Of a DNA stretch of 64,000 bases, positions 17,290 to 26,752 are shown in pieces; positions within the stretch are counted from its first letter, which is position 1, and the number at the start of each line of letters is the position of its first letter. The notes beneath the pieces were generated by a model that saw only the letters and a program-made list of their open reading frames with translations, had not been told where the DNA came from and searched no databases. Source of the stretch: Cetobacterium sp050033475 (GTDB lineage Bacteria; Fusobacteriota; Fusobacteriia; Fusobacteriales; Fusobacteriaceae). Made by a program: the position numbers and the translations under genes. Where the stretch lies: contig NZ_CP188319.1 of assembly GCF_050033475.1 (NCBI RefSeq), positions 1,116,001-1,180,000 on the forward strand, given 5' to 3'.

Positions 17290-18225
17290 ATGAAAAAATT
17301 ACTAAAAATTTTAGCCTTAAAAAATATATACTTAATTTTTGTAGTTTATTTTTTTTATGGATATATTAATAAAAATATATTTAGTGAATATAATTTTTAT
17401 AATGAAATTGAAAAATATTTAGGAAATTTTAAAATATTACTTTATATTATTTTAATAATTTCTATATTATTTCCATATATGAAAAATAAAATGAAAAAAA
17501 CAGTTTTAAAAATAAGAGTTTTCTTCTTTACAATACTATGTATTGTAGGGGCGTATATGTATATTTTAGATTATATTTATAAATTGAATTTAAATTTACA
17601 AGATGGTGAAAATAAATTAATAGAATTATCAATTATAAAGTATAATATAGGATTGATACCAACATTTTGGTTGAATGAGATATATAAAAATTTTCCTAAA
17701 GATAAAATTATAATTGCAGGATGGACTATAATAGGAATTGCTTCAATAATTTTATTTGCTCAAATGGTTAGAAAAACTATAATGTATTTTATTAATGCCT
17801 ATAGAAAAAGAAGAGATAGAATTTTAAGAGAAAGACAAATTGAAGAACAAATTGCAATTAAAGAAGAATTGGAAAGAAAAGAAATAGAAGCTTTAGAAAA
17901 ATTAGAAGCAAGACAGGAACAAGAAATTCAAGAGAGATTGGAAAATTTCCAAATGTTTGAAATAGAAACTGTTTTAGATGAGGAAGATAATAGAGAAGCA
18001 ATTAGAATTAAGGGACCAAATGAAGAGGAAGTTAATGAAGAAGTAATGGAAAAAGAAGAGAATGAAGTCTCTGAAGAAGTTACAGAATTACCCGAAGAAA
18101 CAATAGTAGAAAATACTAAGAACATAAAATTATATAATATAAGGAAAGCTCCTGAGAAAAAAGGGAAGATTTTACTATTAAGAGGAGGCAATGAAAAGGA
18201 TGATACTAGCATCAAAATCTCCTAG
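17290..18225 (+). CDS. Membrane protein with cytoplasmic coiled-coil tail, unknown function
   Basis: Start at ATG 17290, behind GAAAAGAGG and downstream of a promoter; 311 residues. Four hydrophobic segments occupy roughly the first 165 residues. A basic, highly charged coiled coil (RERQIEEQIAIKEELERKEI) and a very acidic stretch rich in Glu and Val follow. The last 35 bases overlap the maf gene. I do not recognise the family. Its place before maf and mreB hints at an envelope or cell-division role, which is inference. Confidence 0.65.
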   Translation: MKKLLKILALKNIYLIFVVYFFYGYINKNIFSEYNFYNEIEKYLGNFKILLYIILIISILFPYMKNKMKKTVLKIRVFFFTILCIVGAYMYILDYIYKLNLNLQDGENKLIELSIIKYNIGLIPTFWLNEIYKNFPKDKIIIAGWTIIGIASIILFAQMVRKTIMYFINAYRKRRDRILRERQIEEQIAIKEELERKEIEALEKLEARQEQEIQERLENFQMFEIETVLDEEDNREAIRIKGPNEEEVNEEVMEKEENEVSEEVTELPEETIVENTKNIKLYNIRKAPEKKGKILLLRGGNEKDDTSIKIS

Positions 18226-18778
18226 AAGAAAAGAAATACTTGAAAAATTTACTTCAAACTTAAAGATTATTACAAAGGAGATAGAAGAGATAAGTGACAG
18301 AACTGAAGTTATTGATAAAATTTTAGATATTTCACGTAAAAAAGTTTTAGCTGTAGCTGAAGATTTTCAAAATGAATTGGTTGTAGGAGCAGATACAGTT
18401 GTTGTATCAGAGGGGAAAATTTTAGGGAAACCTAAAAATGAATTGGAAGCTATGGAAATGTTGCAATCTCTATCGGGTAAAAAACATAGGGTTATAACAG
18501 CTTATACAGCAATGCTATTGGCAGAAAATATTGATATATGTAACTATGATATAACAGAGGTATATTTTAAAGAATTGACAGAAGATGAAATTAATTGGTA
18601 TATCTCTACGAAGGAGCCAATGGATAAAGCAGGAGCCTATGGTATTCAAGAAAAAGGAGCTTTATTTGTAGAAAAAATAGAGGGAGACTTTTTTAGTGTT
18701 ATGGGGTTTCCAATAGGGAAGTTTATTAGAGATTTAAATAAAATGGGGATATCCCTAAATAATATAGAAAGTATATAA
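18191..18778 (+). CDS. maf: Maf-type nucleoside triphosphate pyrophosphatase
   Basis: 195 residues, typical. The signature MILASKSPRRKEIL is at the N-terminus. Other family motifs are VGADTVV, the LSGKKHRVITAYT loop and GAYGIQEKGALFVEKIEGD. Maf proteins hydrolyse non-canonical or dTTP/UTP nucleotides to monophosphates and are linked to septum formation. Start at 18191 after AGAGGAGG, inside the 3' end of the preceding gene, so the two are coupled. mreB follows, an arrangement seen in many bacteria. Confidence 0.93.
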   Translation: MKRMILASKSPRRKEILEKFTSNLKIITKEIEEISDRTEVIDKILDISRKKVLAVAEDFQNELVVGADTVVVSEGKILGKPKNELEAMEMLQSLSGKKHRVITAYTAMLLAENIDICNYDITEVYFKELTEDEINWYISTKEPMDKAGAYGIQEKGALFVEKIEGDFFSVMGFPIGKFIRDLNKMGISLNNIESI

Positions 18779-18797
18779 TTTTAGAGGTGAAATGTAG

Positions 18798-19844
18798 ATG
18801 AAAAAATATTTTGGAAAACTTTTAGGAATCTTTTCTGAGGATTTAGGGATAGATTTAGGTACATCAAATACATTAATATGTGTTAAAAATAAAGGAATTA
18901 TCTTAAATGATCCATCGGTTGTAGCTGTTAATACAAAAACAAAGGATATTTTTGAAGTTGGAGAAAGAGCTAAACAGATGTTAGGTAGAACTCCTCAAAG
19001 TGTAGATGCAATAAGACCATTAAAAAATGGAGTAATTGCAGATTATGAAGTTACAGAAAAAATGCTAAGAGAATTTTATAAAAGAGTAAATGGAAGTAAA
19101 TTTTTATCTAGTCCAAGGGTTATTATATGTGTTCCAGCAGGGGTAACACAGGTAGAAAAAAGAGCTGTAATGGATGTAACTAGAGAAGCTGGTGCTAGGG
19201 AAGCTTACTTAATAGAAGAGCCTATGGCTGCAGCAATAGGAATAGGATTAAATATATTTGAACCAGAAGGAAACTTAGTTGTAGATATTGGAGGAGGAAC
19301 TACAGAAATAGCTGTTATTTCTTTAGGAGGAATTGTAAAAACTACATCATTAAAAATTGCTGGAGATAAATTTGATACATTGATTATAGATTATGTTAGA
19401 CAAAAACATAATTTACTTATAGGTGAAAAAACAGCAGAAGAAATTAAAATATCAGTAGGAGCTGTTGTAGATTTAGAAGAGGATATTTTTATAGAAATTA
19501 GTGGAAGAAATATTTTAAATGGATTACCAAAAAATGTAAAAATATATTCTTCAGAGATAGTTGAAGCATTGGATGAAGCAATAGCTCAAATAGTAGAAGA
19601 AATTAAGGTTATTTTAGAAAAAACACCTCCAGAATTATCTTCAGATATAAAAAGAAAAGGTATTTATTTAGCTGGTGGTGGAGCTCTATTAAGAGGAATA
19701 GATAAAAGAATCGCAGATAGTTTAAGTTTAACAGTTGAACTGGCTGAGGATCCATTATATGCGGTTATAAATGGTATTCAAGGACTTCTAAAGGAATTTG
19801 ATAAATATAATAAAGTATTAATATCTCCAGAAAGTGATTATTAA
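18798..19844 (+). CDS. mreB: Rod-shape-determining actin homologue MreB
   Basis: 348 residues. Actin-fold motifs are clear: LGIDLGTSNTLICVKNKGI (phosphate 1), VVDIGGGTTEIAVISLGGI (phosphate 2), EEPMAAAIGIGL (connect 1) and GIYLAGGGALLRGIDKRI (adenosine). MreB forms membrane-bound filaments that guide side-wall synthesis. mreC and mreD are not adjacent; an exported protein of unknown function follows instead. Confidence 0.96.
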   Translation: MKKYFGKLLGIFSEDLGIDLGTSNTLICVKNKGIILNDPSVVAVNTKTKDIFEVGERAKQMLGRTPQSVDAIRPLKNGVIADYEVTEKMLREFYKRVNGSKFLSSPRVIICVPAGVTQVEKRAVMDVTREAGAREAYLIEEPMAAAIGIGLNIFEPEGNLVVDIGGGTTEIAVISLGGIVKTTSLKIAGDKFDTLIIDYVRQKHNLLIGEKTAEEIKISVGAVVDLEEDIFIEISGRNILNGLPKNVKIYSSEIVEALDEAIAQIVEEIKVILEKTPPELSSDIKRKGIYLAGGGALLRGIDKRIADSLSLTVELAEDPLYAVINGIQGLLKEFDKYNKVLISPESDY

Positions 19845-19871
19845 TATTTATAAATAAATAGGAGATAAATT

Positions 19872-21449
19872 ATGAAAAAAATACTTTTCTTATTTAGTCT
19901 TATGGTTTCAATAGCAAAGGGAGACTATCTTACCACAAATGGTAAGATAGCTCTTTTTTATGATGAAAATATTAATAGAATAGAATATGTAAGAGGAGAT
20001 ATTTATGACTTATTAGATATTTCTCAGATGGAAATATATTTTTTAAAAGATAATGTATTTTATCCAATTAGTAAGGGTATGTATTCCGTGACTAGAATTG
20101 GAATAAATTTATTGGAGTTAGAATATAAAATAGATAATAGTAGGGTAAGAACTTATGTTTTTTCATCAATGAAAAATAAATCTAATTTATATTTATATAC
20201 AGATACGTCTGAACTTTCTTGGAAAGAGCCTTTTGAAATAGTTTATATGCTATCACCTATGAAAAATACGGATTCCTTTCAATATAAAAATGGATATTAC
20301 TACTATGGAAATAAATTAAAAATAAATTCTTTAGAAAATAAAGGACAATTATTTTTTGCATCGCCAGAAGATTTTCAAAATCAAAGAATGATTTCTGGAA
20401 AAGAGAATTTAAAAAAAACATCTAGAGATAGATTATATTTTTTCTCAAAAATTAAAAATAAATTTGTAGGAGATAAATTATTGATTAATTTGTCTGATAA
20501 TGAATATTATTTAAATGGAAGTACTAGAGATTTATTGGAAGAAAATATAAATTATTGGTTAGAGTTTAATAAAAAATATAATTTTTTGAAAAAAAATATT
20601 AGAAATCAAATGGAAATTCTAGATATTTTAGGAAAGGTTTATGAAATACCAAAGGCTATAAATTATAATAAAAGTAATAAAAATTTTTATGATAGATTGA
20701 GAATTGAATATATTCAAAATTTATATGGACAAAAGGATAGACAAAATACTCTTTTAGAAAATATATTCATAGAACCAAAGGATAATTTTGAAAAAATTCA
20801 GTATTATAATTATATTTTAGAAACTATGGAATTAGGTGGATTAACAGAGGGAGAAAAAATATATAGAAAAAATCTCCAACCTAAGATAAAACAAGTTATA
20901 GAAAATATAATAGCTTCAAAAATTCAATTAAATAATGAAAATGATTTTGAAAAATATTATGAATTTTATAAATTTTTAAATAAATATGAAAATTATATAG
21001 AAGAAGATCAATTGAAAAATAATATAGTTTTATATAGAAATAATTTATGTGAAGAATTAAGAAATAATATAGAAGGATTGATTTCAAATTCTGAACTTAA
21101 TGGAAAAATAAAGTATTTAGATATCTATGATAATAGTATAAAAAAAGAAATACTGGAAAAAATACATAAAACTTATTACAATAGTAGAGTTGGGGTATTA
21201 TCAGATCCTGAATTTCCAGATGAAATTAATATGCAACTAAATTTAGAATATGTCTTAAGATTATATGAAAATAATGATAGAATAACTGGAGATATAATAT
21301 TTGCTAGGTTAGAGGGATTAATAAAATCTAATGATGGATATATTATTCCTAAAATGAAAATTATTGGTAAAAATTATCCTGGAATTTATACTCATGTACT
21401 ATATCTTTATTTTAAGATTTTACAATATAGGGGAATGGAATGGATTTAA
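19872..21449 (+). CDS. Exported protein of unknown function downstream of mreB
   Basis: 525 residues with a signal peptide (MKKILFLFSLMVSIAKG). The N-terminal part (about 20-180) is beta-rich; the rest is helical with many Asn, Lys, Tyr and Glu. I recognise no family. AGGAGA precedes the ATG. A perfect terminator-like hairpin lies about 55 bases inside the gene. The end overlaps the scpB start by ten bases. Position suggests a periplasmic partner of the cell-shape machinery, but this is inference. Confidence 0.7.
   Translation: MKKILFLFSLMVSIAKGDYLTTNGKIALFYDENINRIEYVRGDIYDLLDISQMEIYFLKDNVFYPISKGMYSVTRIGINLLELEYKIDNSRVRTYVFSSMKNKSNLYLYTDTSELSWKEPFEIVYMLSPMKNTDSFQYKNGYYYYGNKLKINSLENKGQLFFASPEDFQNQRMISGKENLKKTSRDRLYFFSKIKNKFVGDKLLINLSDNEYYLNGSTRDLLEENINYWLEFNKKYNFLKKNIRNQMEILDILGKVYEIPKAINYNKSNKNFYDRLRIEYIQNLYGQKDRQNTLLENIFIEPKDNFEKIQYYNYILETMELGGLTEGEKIYRKNLQPKIKQVIENIIASKIQLNNENDFEKYYEFYKFLNKYENYIEEDQLKNNIVLYRNNLCEELRNNIEGLISNSELNGKIKYLDIYDNSIKKEILEKIHKTYYNSRVGVLSDPEFPDEINMQLNLEYVLRLYENNDRITGDIIFARLEGLIKSNDGYIIPKMKIIGKNYPGIYTHVLYLYFKILQYRGMEWI
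19921..19959 (+). terminator. Terminator-like hairpin inside the coding region
   Basis: CTATCTTACC (19925-19934 region) pairs perfectly with GGTAAGATAG (19941-19950) across a six-base loop. GAG/CTC extends the stem past a bulge, and TTTTTA follows. It encodes residues just after the signal peptide. It may act as an attenuator between mreB and the downstream genes. Confidence 0.5.
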
Positions 21450-21988
21450 AAATACAAATAGGATTAAAAACACAGATTGAATCTCTTTTATTTTTAGGAG
21501 GAGAGGAAATTAAACTTAAAGAGTTATCTAAATTTTTTAATATTCCAAAAACAAAATTATTGGAGATATTACAGGAATTGAAAATAGAAAGAAAAGGTAC
21601 AGGAATTCATATTGAAATAGAAGATGAAACTGTATTTTTAGTTACTAATCCCTTATGCGGAGAAGTAATAAACAATTACTTTAATCAGGAAAGTAAGCCT
21701 AAAAAATTATCCACAGCAGCTTTAGAAACTTTATCAATTATAGCTTATAATCAACCAGTAACAAAGGGAGAAATAGAAGCTATTAGAGGAGTATCTGTGG
21801 AAAGAATAATTCAAAATATAGAAGAAAAAAAATTCATAAGAATATGTGGGAAAAAAGAAACCATAGGAAGACCAAATCTTTATGAAGTTACTGATAAATT
21901 TTTAGGATATATAGGAATAGATTCAGTGGAAGAGCTACCTGATTATGAAAAAATAAAGGAGAATAGAAATGGAAGAGATGAGAATTAA
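21440..21988 (+). CDS. scpB: Segregation and condensation protein B
   Basis: 182 residues. Two winged-helix domains are expected in this family. The conserved second domain is clear: KLSTAALETLSIIAYNQPVT and KGEIEAIRGVSVERIIQ, followed by GRPNLYEVTDKFL. ScpB with ScpA and SMC forms the bacterial condensin that organises newly replicated chromosomes. scpA is not adjacent. The gene overlaps its upstream neighbour by 10 bases and rluB by 20. Confidence 0.92.
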   Translation: MDLKIQIGLKTQIESLLFLGGEEIKLKELSKFFNIPKTKLLEILQELKIERKGTGIHIEIEDETVFLVTNPLCGEVINNYFNQESKPKKLSTAALETLSIIAYNQPVTKGEIEAIRGVSVERIIQNIEEKKFIRICGKKETIGRPNLYEVTDKFLGYIGIDSVEELPDYEKIKENRNGRDEN

Positions 21989-22679
21989 TAAATATCTATC
22001 TTCAATAGGGGTAGCCTCTAGAAGAGAAATAGATAGATTAGTAGAAGAGAAAAAAATAAAAGTAAATGGACAATTTGCTACAGCTGGTATGAAGGTTACA
22101 GGGCAAGAAAATATTGAAGTTTTAGGAAAAAAAATAGAAAAGAAAAAAACAAAATTAGTTTATTATGTATTAAATAAACCAAAGGGAATAATCAGTGCTG
22201 CAAAGGATGATAGAGGAAGAAAAACAGTTGTGGATTTAATAAAAACTGATGAGAGAATTTTCCCAATTGGAAGATTAGATTTAGATACAGAGGGATTAAT
22301 TGTATTAACTAATGATGGAGAACTTTTTAATAAGGTAATACATCCAAAGGCTGAGATATATAAAGAATATATAGCTTTAGTAAAGGGTGAATTAAAAAGT
22401 AATGAAATTAATAAATTAGCAAGTGGAGTTCAATTGGAAGATGGAATAACTTTACCTGCAAGAGTAAAATTAATAAAAACAAATAAAAATAGAACAGAAA
22501 TTTCTATAGCTATTCGTGAGGGTAGAAATAGACAGGTTAGAAGAATGTTCCAAGCTGTCGATCATCCTGTTATTGAATTAACAAGAGTAGCTGTAGGAAG
22601 ATTGAATTTAGGAAATTTAAAGGTAGGAGAATATAGACCTTTAACTAAGGAAGAATTAAAATATTTACAATCTATATAA
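21969..22679 (+). CDS. rluB: 23S rRNA pseudouridine synthase, RluB family
   Basis: 236 residues. An N-terminal S4 domain (MRINKYLSSIGVASRREIDR) precedes the RsuA/RluB-type catalytic domain. The catalytic Asp lies in FPIGRLDLDTEGLIVLTNDG, and REGRNRQVRRMF is the family's conserved RNA-binding loop. It converts uridine to pseudouridine in 23S rRNA. The start at 21969 keeps seven bases to AAGGAG; ATG 21978 is an alternative. It overlaps scpB, a common pairing. Confidence 0.93.
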   Translation: MEEMRINKYLSSIGVASRREIDRLVEEKKIKVNGQFATAGMKVTGQENIEVLGKKIEKKKTKLVYYVLNKPKGIISAAKDDRGRKTVVDLIKTDERIFPIGRLDLDTEGLIVLTNDGELFNKVIHPKAEIYKEYIALVKGELKSNEINKLASGVQLEDGITLPARVKLIKTNKNRTEISIAIREGRNRQVRRMFQAVDHPVIELTRVAVGRLNLGNLKVGEYRPLTKEELKYLQSI

Positions 22680-22697
22680 AAAATCAGGAGGAGAGAA

Positions 22698-22988
22698 ATG
22701 TCTTTAAGTAGAGAAGAAGTTTTAAATGTTGCTAAATTAGCAAGATTACAATTTAATGATGAAGAAATTGAAAAATTTCAAACTGAATTAAATGATATTT
22801 TAGGATATATTGATGTTCTAGGAGAAGTAAATACTGACTCAATAGAACCATTATCTCAAGTAAATGATGGAAGTAATAATTTAAGAGAAGATGTAATTAA
22901 GGAATCATTAACTGTAGAAGAAGCAATGTTAAATGCTCCTAGCTCAGAAGATGGAGCTTTAATAGTTCCTAAGGTAGTAGGAGAATAA
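22698..22988 (+). CDS. gatC: Asp-tRNA(Asn)/Glu-tRNA(Gln) amidotransferase subunit C
   Basis: 96 residues. The family pattern is EEVLNVAKLARLQFNDEEIEKF, then LNDILGYIDVLGEVNT and the conserved PLSQVNDGSNNLREDV. GatC stabilises the GatA-GatB complex that makes Gln-tRNA and/or Asn-tRNA by transamidation. First gene of a gatCAB operon with an AGGAGGAGAG site. Confidence 0.96.
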   Translation: MSLSREEVLNVAKLARLQFNDEEIEKFQTELNDILGYIDVLGEVNTDSIEPLSQVNDGSNNLREDVIKESLTVEEAMLNAPSSEDGALIVPKVVGE

Positions 22989-23015
22989 AAAATATAGAAA
23001 GAGGAGGATTCTCTA

Positions 23016-24476
23016 ATGCAAAAAATACATGAGTTAACAGCTTTTGAAATTAGAGAGAAAGTTGTTTCAGGACAACTATCAGCTGAAAAAGTTGTAGAAG
23101 AAATATTTAATAGAATTGAAAATACAGATGAGAAAATAGGAAGTTTCGTTTCTTTAAGAAAAGAAAAAGCCCTAGAAGAAGCTAAAAGAATAGATGAAAA
23201 AGTAAAAAATGGTGAAAAATTAGGAGCTTTAGCAGGGGTTCCAGTTGCTATAAAAGATAACATGGTATCCTATGGAGATCCTTCAGCATCAGCTTCAAAA
23301 ATATTAGAAAATTATACAGGTATTTATGATGCAACAGTTGTAACAAAATTAAAAGAAGCAGATGCAATAATAATAGGTAAAACTAATATGGATGAATTTG
23401 CAATGGGGTCAACTACAAAAACATCTCATCACGAAAGAACTACTAAAAATCCATGGGATTTAGAAAGAGTTCCTGGAGGAAGTTCTGGTGGAGCTGCAAC
23501 TTCAATTGCTTCTCAACAATGTTTTATTTCTTTAGGTTCTGATACTGGTGGAAGTATAAGACAACCTGCTTCATTTTGTGGAGTAGTTGGATTAAAACCA
23601 ACATATGGTAGAGTTTCTAGATATGGATTAATGGCTTTTGCATCATCTTTAGATCAAATAGGTCCATTTGGAAAAAGTGTAAAGGATGTAGCATTGGCTA
23701 TGAACGTAATTGCTGGAGCAGATGATTACGATGCTACTGTTGAGGATATTGCAGTTCCAAATTATTTAGATTCTTTAACTGGAAATATAGAAGGAATGAA
23801 AATAGGAGTTCCAAAGGAATATTTCATAGATGGAATTAGACCAGAAGTAAGAGAAGTAGTAGATAAAGCTTTAGAGGAATTTAAAAAACTAGGAGCAGAA
23901 ATTGTTGAAATATCATTACCATACACAAAATATGCTGTACCAACATATTATGTTCTAGCACCAGCAGAGGCAAGTTCAAACTTAGCAAGATTTGATGGTG
24001 TAAGATATGGTTATAGAGCAGAAGATATAAAAAATATAGATGAACTTTATATCAAATCAAGAAGTGAAGGATTTGGAGATGAAGTAAAAAGAAGAATAAT
24101 GATAGGAACATATGTTCTAAGTGCAGGATTCTTTGATGCATATTTTAAAAAGGCTCAAAAAGTAAGAAGATTAATAAAAAATGATTTTGATAAGGCTTTT
24201 GAAAATGTAGATATTATATTTACACCAGTTTCTCCATCAACAGCATTTAGATTAGATGACAAGAAAACTCCAATTGAGTTATATCTAGAGGATATCTTTA
24301 CTATTTCGGCTAACTTAGCAGGAATTCCAGGACTTGCAATACCAGGTGGATTTGCTAATGGATTACCAGTGGGAATTCAATTACTAGGAAAACCATTTAG
24401 AGAAGAAGATATTTTAAGAGCTGGGGATGCATTTGAAAGAAAAACAAATAATATAAAATTCCCTAATATAGACTAG
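23016..24476 (+). CDS. gatA: Asp-tRNA(Asn)/Glu-tRNA(Gln) amidotransferase subunit A
   Basis: 486 residues. Amidase-signature enzyme releasing ammonia from glutamine. The Ser-cis-Ser-Lys triad is visible: Lys in VAIKDNM, cis-Ser in GGSSGGAATS, and the nucleophile Ser in GSDTGGSIRQPASFCG. Second gene of gatCAB, 27 bases after gatC. Confidence 0.97.
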   Translation: MQKIHELTAFEIREKVVSGQLSAEKVVEEIFNRIENTDEKIGSFVSLRKEKALEEAKRIDEKVKNGEKLGALAGVPVAIKDNMVSYGDPSASASKILENYTGIYDATVVTKLKEADAIIIGKTNMDEFAMGSTTKTSHHERTTKNPWDLERVPGGSSGGAATSIASQQCFISLGSDTGGSIRQPASFCGVVGLKPTYGRVSRYGLMAFASSLDQIGPFGKSVKDVALAMNVIAGADDYDATVEDIAVPNYLDSLTGNIEGMKIGVPKEYFIDGIRPEVREVVDKALEEFKKLGAEIVEISLPYTKYAVPTYYVLAPAEASSNLARFDGVRYGYRAEDIKNIDELYIKSRSEGFGDEVKRRIMIGTYVLSAGFFDAYFKKAQKVRRLIKNDFDKAFENVDIIFTPVSPSTAFRLDDKKTPIELYLEDIFTISANLAGIPGLAIPGGFANGLPVGIQLLGKPFREEDILRAGDAFERKTNNIKFPNID

Positions 24477-24499
24477 TATTTTGTAAAGGAGAGAAGGCA

Positions 24500-25945
24500 A
24501 TGAAAAGAGAATGGGAATCAGTAATTGGACTAGAAGTACACTTACAGTTAAAAACTGGAACTAAGGTTTGGTGTGGTTGTAGTGCTGATTATGATAATGA
24601 TGATTCGAATACCCATACATGTCCAATTTGCTTAGGACATCCAGGAGCGTTACCTAAATTAAATAAAAAAGTTGTAGAATATGCAATTAAGGCTGCATTG
24701 GCATTAAATTGTAAAATAAATAATGTAAGTGGATTTGATAGAAAAAATTATTTTTATCCAGATACTCCTAAAAACTATCAAATTACACAGTTTGAAAAAC
24801 CTTATTGTGAAAAGGGACATTTAGATGTTAAGTTAAATTCAGGAAGAGAATTTACAGTAGGAATAACTAGAATTCAAATAGAAGAAGATGCTGGAAAATC
24901 TATTCATGCAGGTCACGAATCTTTAATTAATTTCAATAGAGCTTCAATGCCATTATTAGAAATAATTTCTGAACCAGATCTTAGAAGTTCTGAAGAAGCT
25001 TATGAATATTTAAATTTATTAAAGAGTACAATTAAATATACAGGTATAAGTGATGTTTCAATGGAATTAGGATCATTAAGATGTGATGCTAATATATCTG
25101 TAATGGAAAAAGGTTCTAAAAAATTTGGAACTAGAGTAGAAGTTAAAAACTTAAACTCATTTAAAGCTGTTGCAAGAGCTATTGACTATGAAATAAATAG
25201 ACAAATAGAAGTAATTGAAAAGGGTGGATCAATAGATCAAGAAACTAGACTTTGGGATGATGAAGTTCAAGTAACAAGAGTAATGAGAAGCAAAGAAGAA
25301 GCTATGGATTATAGATATTTTTCTGAACCAGATCTTTTAAAGTTAGTAATAAAAGATGAAGAGATAGAAAAAGTAAGAGCTATAATGCCAGAGTCAAAGG
25401 TAGAAAAAATGTCTAGATTTGTAAGAGATTATGATTTACCTGAATACGATGCTCATATTTTATGTGAAGAAATAGAGCTAGCTGATTATTTTGAAGCTGT
25501 GACTAAGATAACAAACAATCCTAAATTAGTATCAAACTGGATAATGACAGAAGTATTGAGAAACTTAAAGGAAACAGGAAAAACTATAGAAGAATTTACT
25601 ATTTCTCCAGAGGATTTAGGAAAAATTATAAACTTAATTATTTCAAATGTAATTTCATCTAAAATTGCAAAGGAATTATTTGAAATAAAGCTGACTGACT
25701 CCAGAGATCCTGAAGTAATTGTTAAGGAAAAAGGTATGGTTCAAGTAGCTGATGTAAGTGCTATAGAAGATATGGTTAATGAAGTACTAAAAAATAATGG
25801 TAAAATGGTAGAAGACTATCATAATTCTGATGAAGGAAGAAAGCCAAGAGTTTTAAAGGGATTGATTGGACAAGTTATGAAACTTTCTAAGGGTAAAGCA
25901 AATCCTCAAATGGTAACAGATTTAATTGTTGAAAAATTATCTTAA
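24500..25945 (+). CDS. gatB: Asp-tRNA(Asn)/Glu-tRNA(Gln) amidotransferase subunit B
   Basis: 481 residues. It starts with the family signature WESVIGLEVHLQL. The zinc-site cysteines appear as CGC and CPICLGHPGALP. The kinase-like core contains DRKNYFYPDTPKNYQITQ, and a C-terminal helical YqeY-like tail binds tRNA. It activates misacylated tRNA with ATP and accepts ammonia from GatA. Last gene of the operon, followed by a terminator. Confidence 0.97.
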   Translation: MKREWESVIGLEVHLQLKTGTKVWCGCSADYDNDDSNTHTCPICLGHPGALPKLNKKVVEYAIKAALALNCKINNVSGFDRKNYFYPDTPKNYQITQFEKPYCEKGHLDVKLNSGREFTVGITRIQIEEDAGKSIHAGHESLINFNRASMPLLEIISEPDLRSSEEAYEYLNLLKSTIKYTGISDVSMELGSLRCDANISVMEKGSKKFGTRVEVKNLNSFKAVARAIDYEINRQIEVIEKGGSIDQETRLWDDEVQVTRVMRSKEEAMDYRYFSEPDLLKLVIKDEEIEKVRAIMPESKVEKMSRFVRDYDLPEYDAHILCEEIELADYFEAVTKITNNPKLVSNWIMTEVLRNLKETGKTIEEFTISPEDLGKIINLIISNVISSKIAKELFEIKLTDSRDPEVIVKEKGMVQVADVSAIEDMVNEVLKNNGKMVEDYHNSDEGRKPRVLKGLIGQVMKLSKGKANPQMVTDLIVEKLS

Positions 25946-25962
25946 GAAATATCCAAAAATAT

Positions 25963-25997
25963 ACAGCTGTGAATTAACATTTCACAGCTGTTTTTTA
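25963..25997 (+). terminator. Intrinsic terminator of gatCAB
   Basis: ACAGCTGTGAA pairs with TTCACAGCTGT, followed by six T. Confidence 0.88.
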
Positions 25998-26018
25998 TCT
26001 AATAGAAAATAAAATTAG

Positions 26019-26094
26019 TGTTCACACAGAAAATCCTTGTTTTTTTGGGAATTTTATTGTAATATACTTCTAGGGTAAGATTTGATGTGTGCAC
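26019..26094 (+). promoter_or_regulatory. Promoter and possible operator of the ccpN-like gene
   Basis: TTGTTT (26037-26042), 17-base spacer, TAATAT (26060-26065). It is flanked by GTGTTCACAC (about 26019-26028) and GTGTGCAC (about 26086-26093), two similar dyads that could be sites for the encoded repressor. The promoter call is moderate and the operator call weak. Confidence 0.45.
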
Positions 26095-26115
26095 TTTTAA
26101 GAAGGAGTGGTTAAA

Positions 26116-26727
26116 TTGAATTTGACAGACAGACAGAAAAAAATAGTTGAAATAGTTAAAGAAAAAGGTCCAATAACAGGTGACGAAATTGGAGAAGAAT
26201 TATCTTTAACGCGATCAGCTTTAAGAACTGACTTTAGAATTCTGGTAGAATTAGGTTATGTTGAATCTAGACCTAAAAGAGGATACATCTTTAAGAGTGA
26301 AACAGGTGAAAATAGATTGAAATTTAATTTAAATATACCGGTAGGAGAAATAATGGGTGCACCGGTTTGTTTAAATGAAGACACTAGTATACACGAAACA
26401 ATTGTTACAATGTTTTTAAAAGATGTAGGGAGTATTTTTATAACTAGTAAAAATATTTTAGTTGGAATTGTATCTAGAAAAGATTTACTAAAAGTTGCTA
26501 TGGGAAAAGTTGATGTAGAAAAAACACCAATATCTTTAGTTATGACAAGATTTCCCAATATAGTTTATGTTCATCAAGAAGATAGCATAGTGGATGTTGT
26601 TGAAAAATTAATAGATCACCAAATAGATTCCATGCCAGTTATAGAAGAAATACCAGAAGGACCAAAGGTTGTTGGAAGAATAACAAAAACAAATATTACA
26701 AAATTATTTTTAAGTTTATGTAAATAA
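26116..26727 (+). CDS. ccpN: CcpN-type repressor: winged helix plus two CBS domains
   Basis: I choose TTG 26116, eight bases after AAGGAG; GTG 26107 has no spacer. 203 residues. The N-terminal HTH_11 domain (MNLTDRQKKIVEIVKEKGPI, then GDEIGEELSLTRSALRTDF) is followed by two CBS domains (IMGAPVCLNEDTSIHETI and VMTRFPNIVYVHQEDSI). In Bacillus, CcpN represses gluconeogenic genes (gapB, pckA) and its CBS domains sense nucleotides. Here it lies upstream of fbp, fitting the same role. Orthology is likely but not certain. Confidence 0.82.
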   Translation: MNLTDRQKKIVEIVKEKGPITGDEIGEELSLTRSALRTDFRILVELGYVESRPKRGYIFKSETGENRLKFNLNIPVGEIMGAPVCLNEDTSIHETIVTMFLKDVGSIFITSKNILVGIVSRKDLLKVAMGKVDVEKTPISLVMTRFPNIVYVHQEDSIVDVVEKLIDHQIDSMPVIEEIPEGPKVVGRITKTNITKLFLSLCK

Positions 26728-26752
26728 AATATAGGAATTACAGGGGGTTGCA

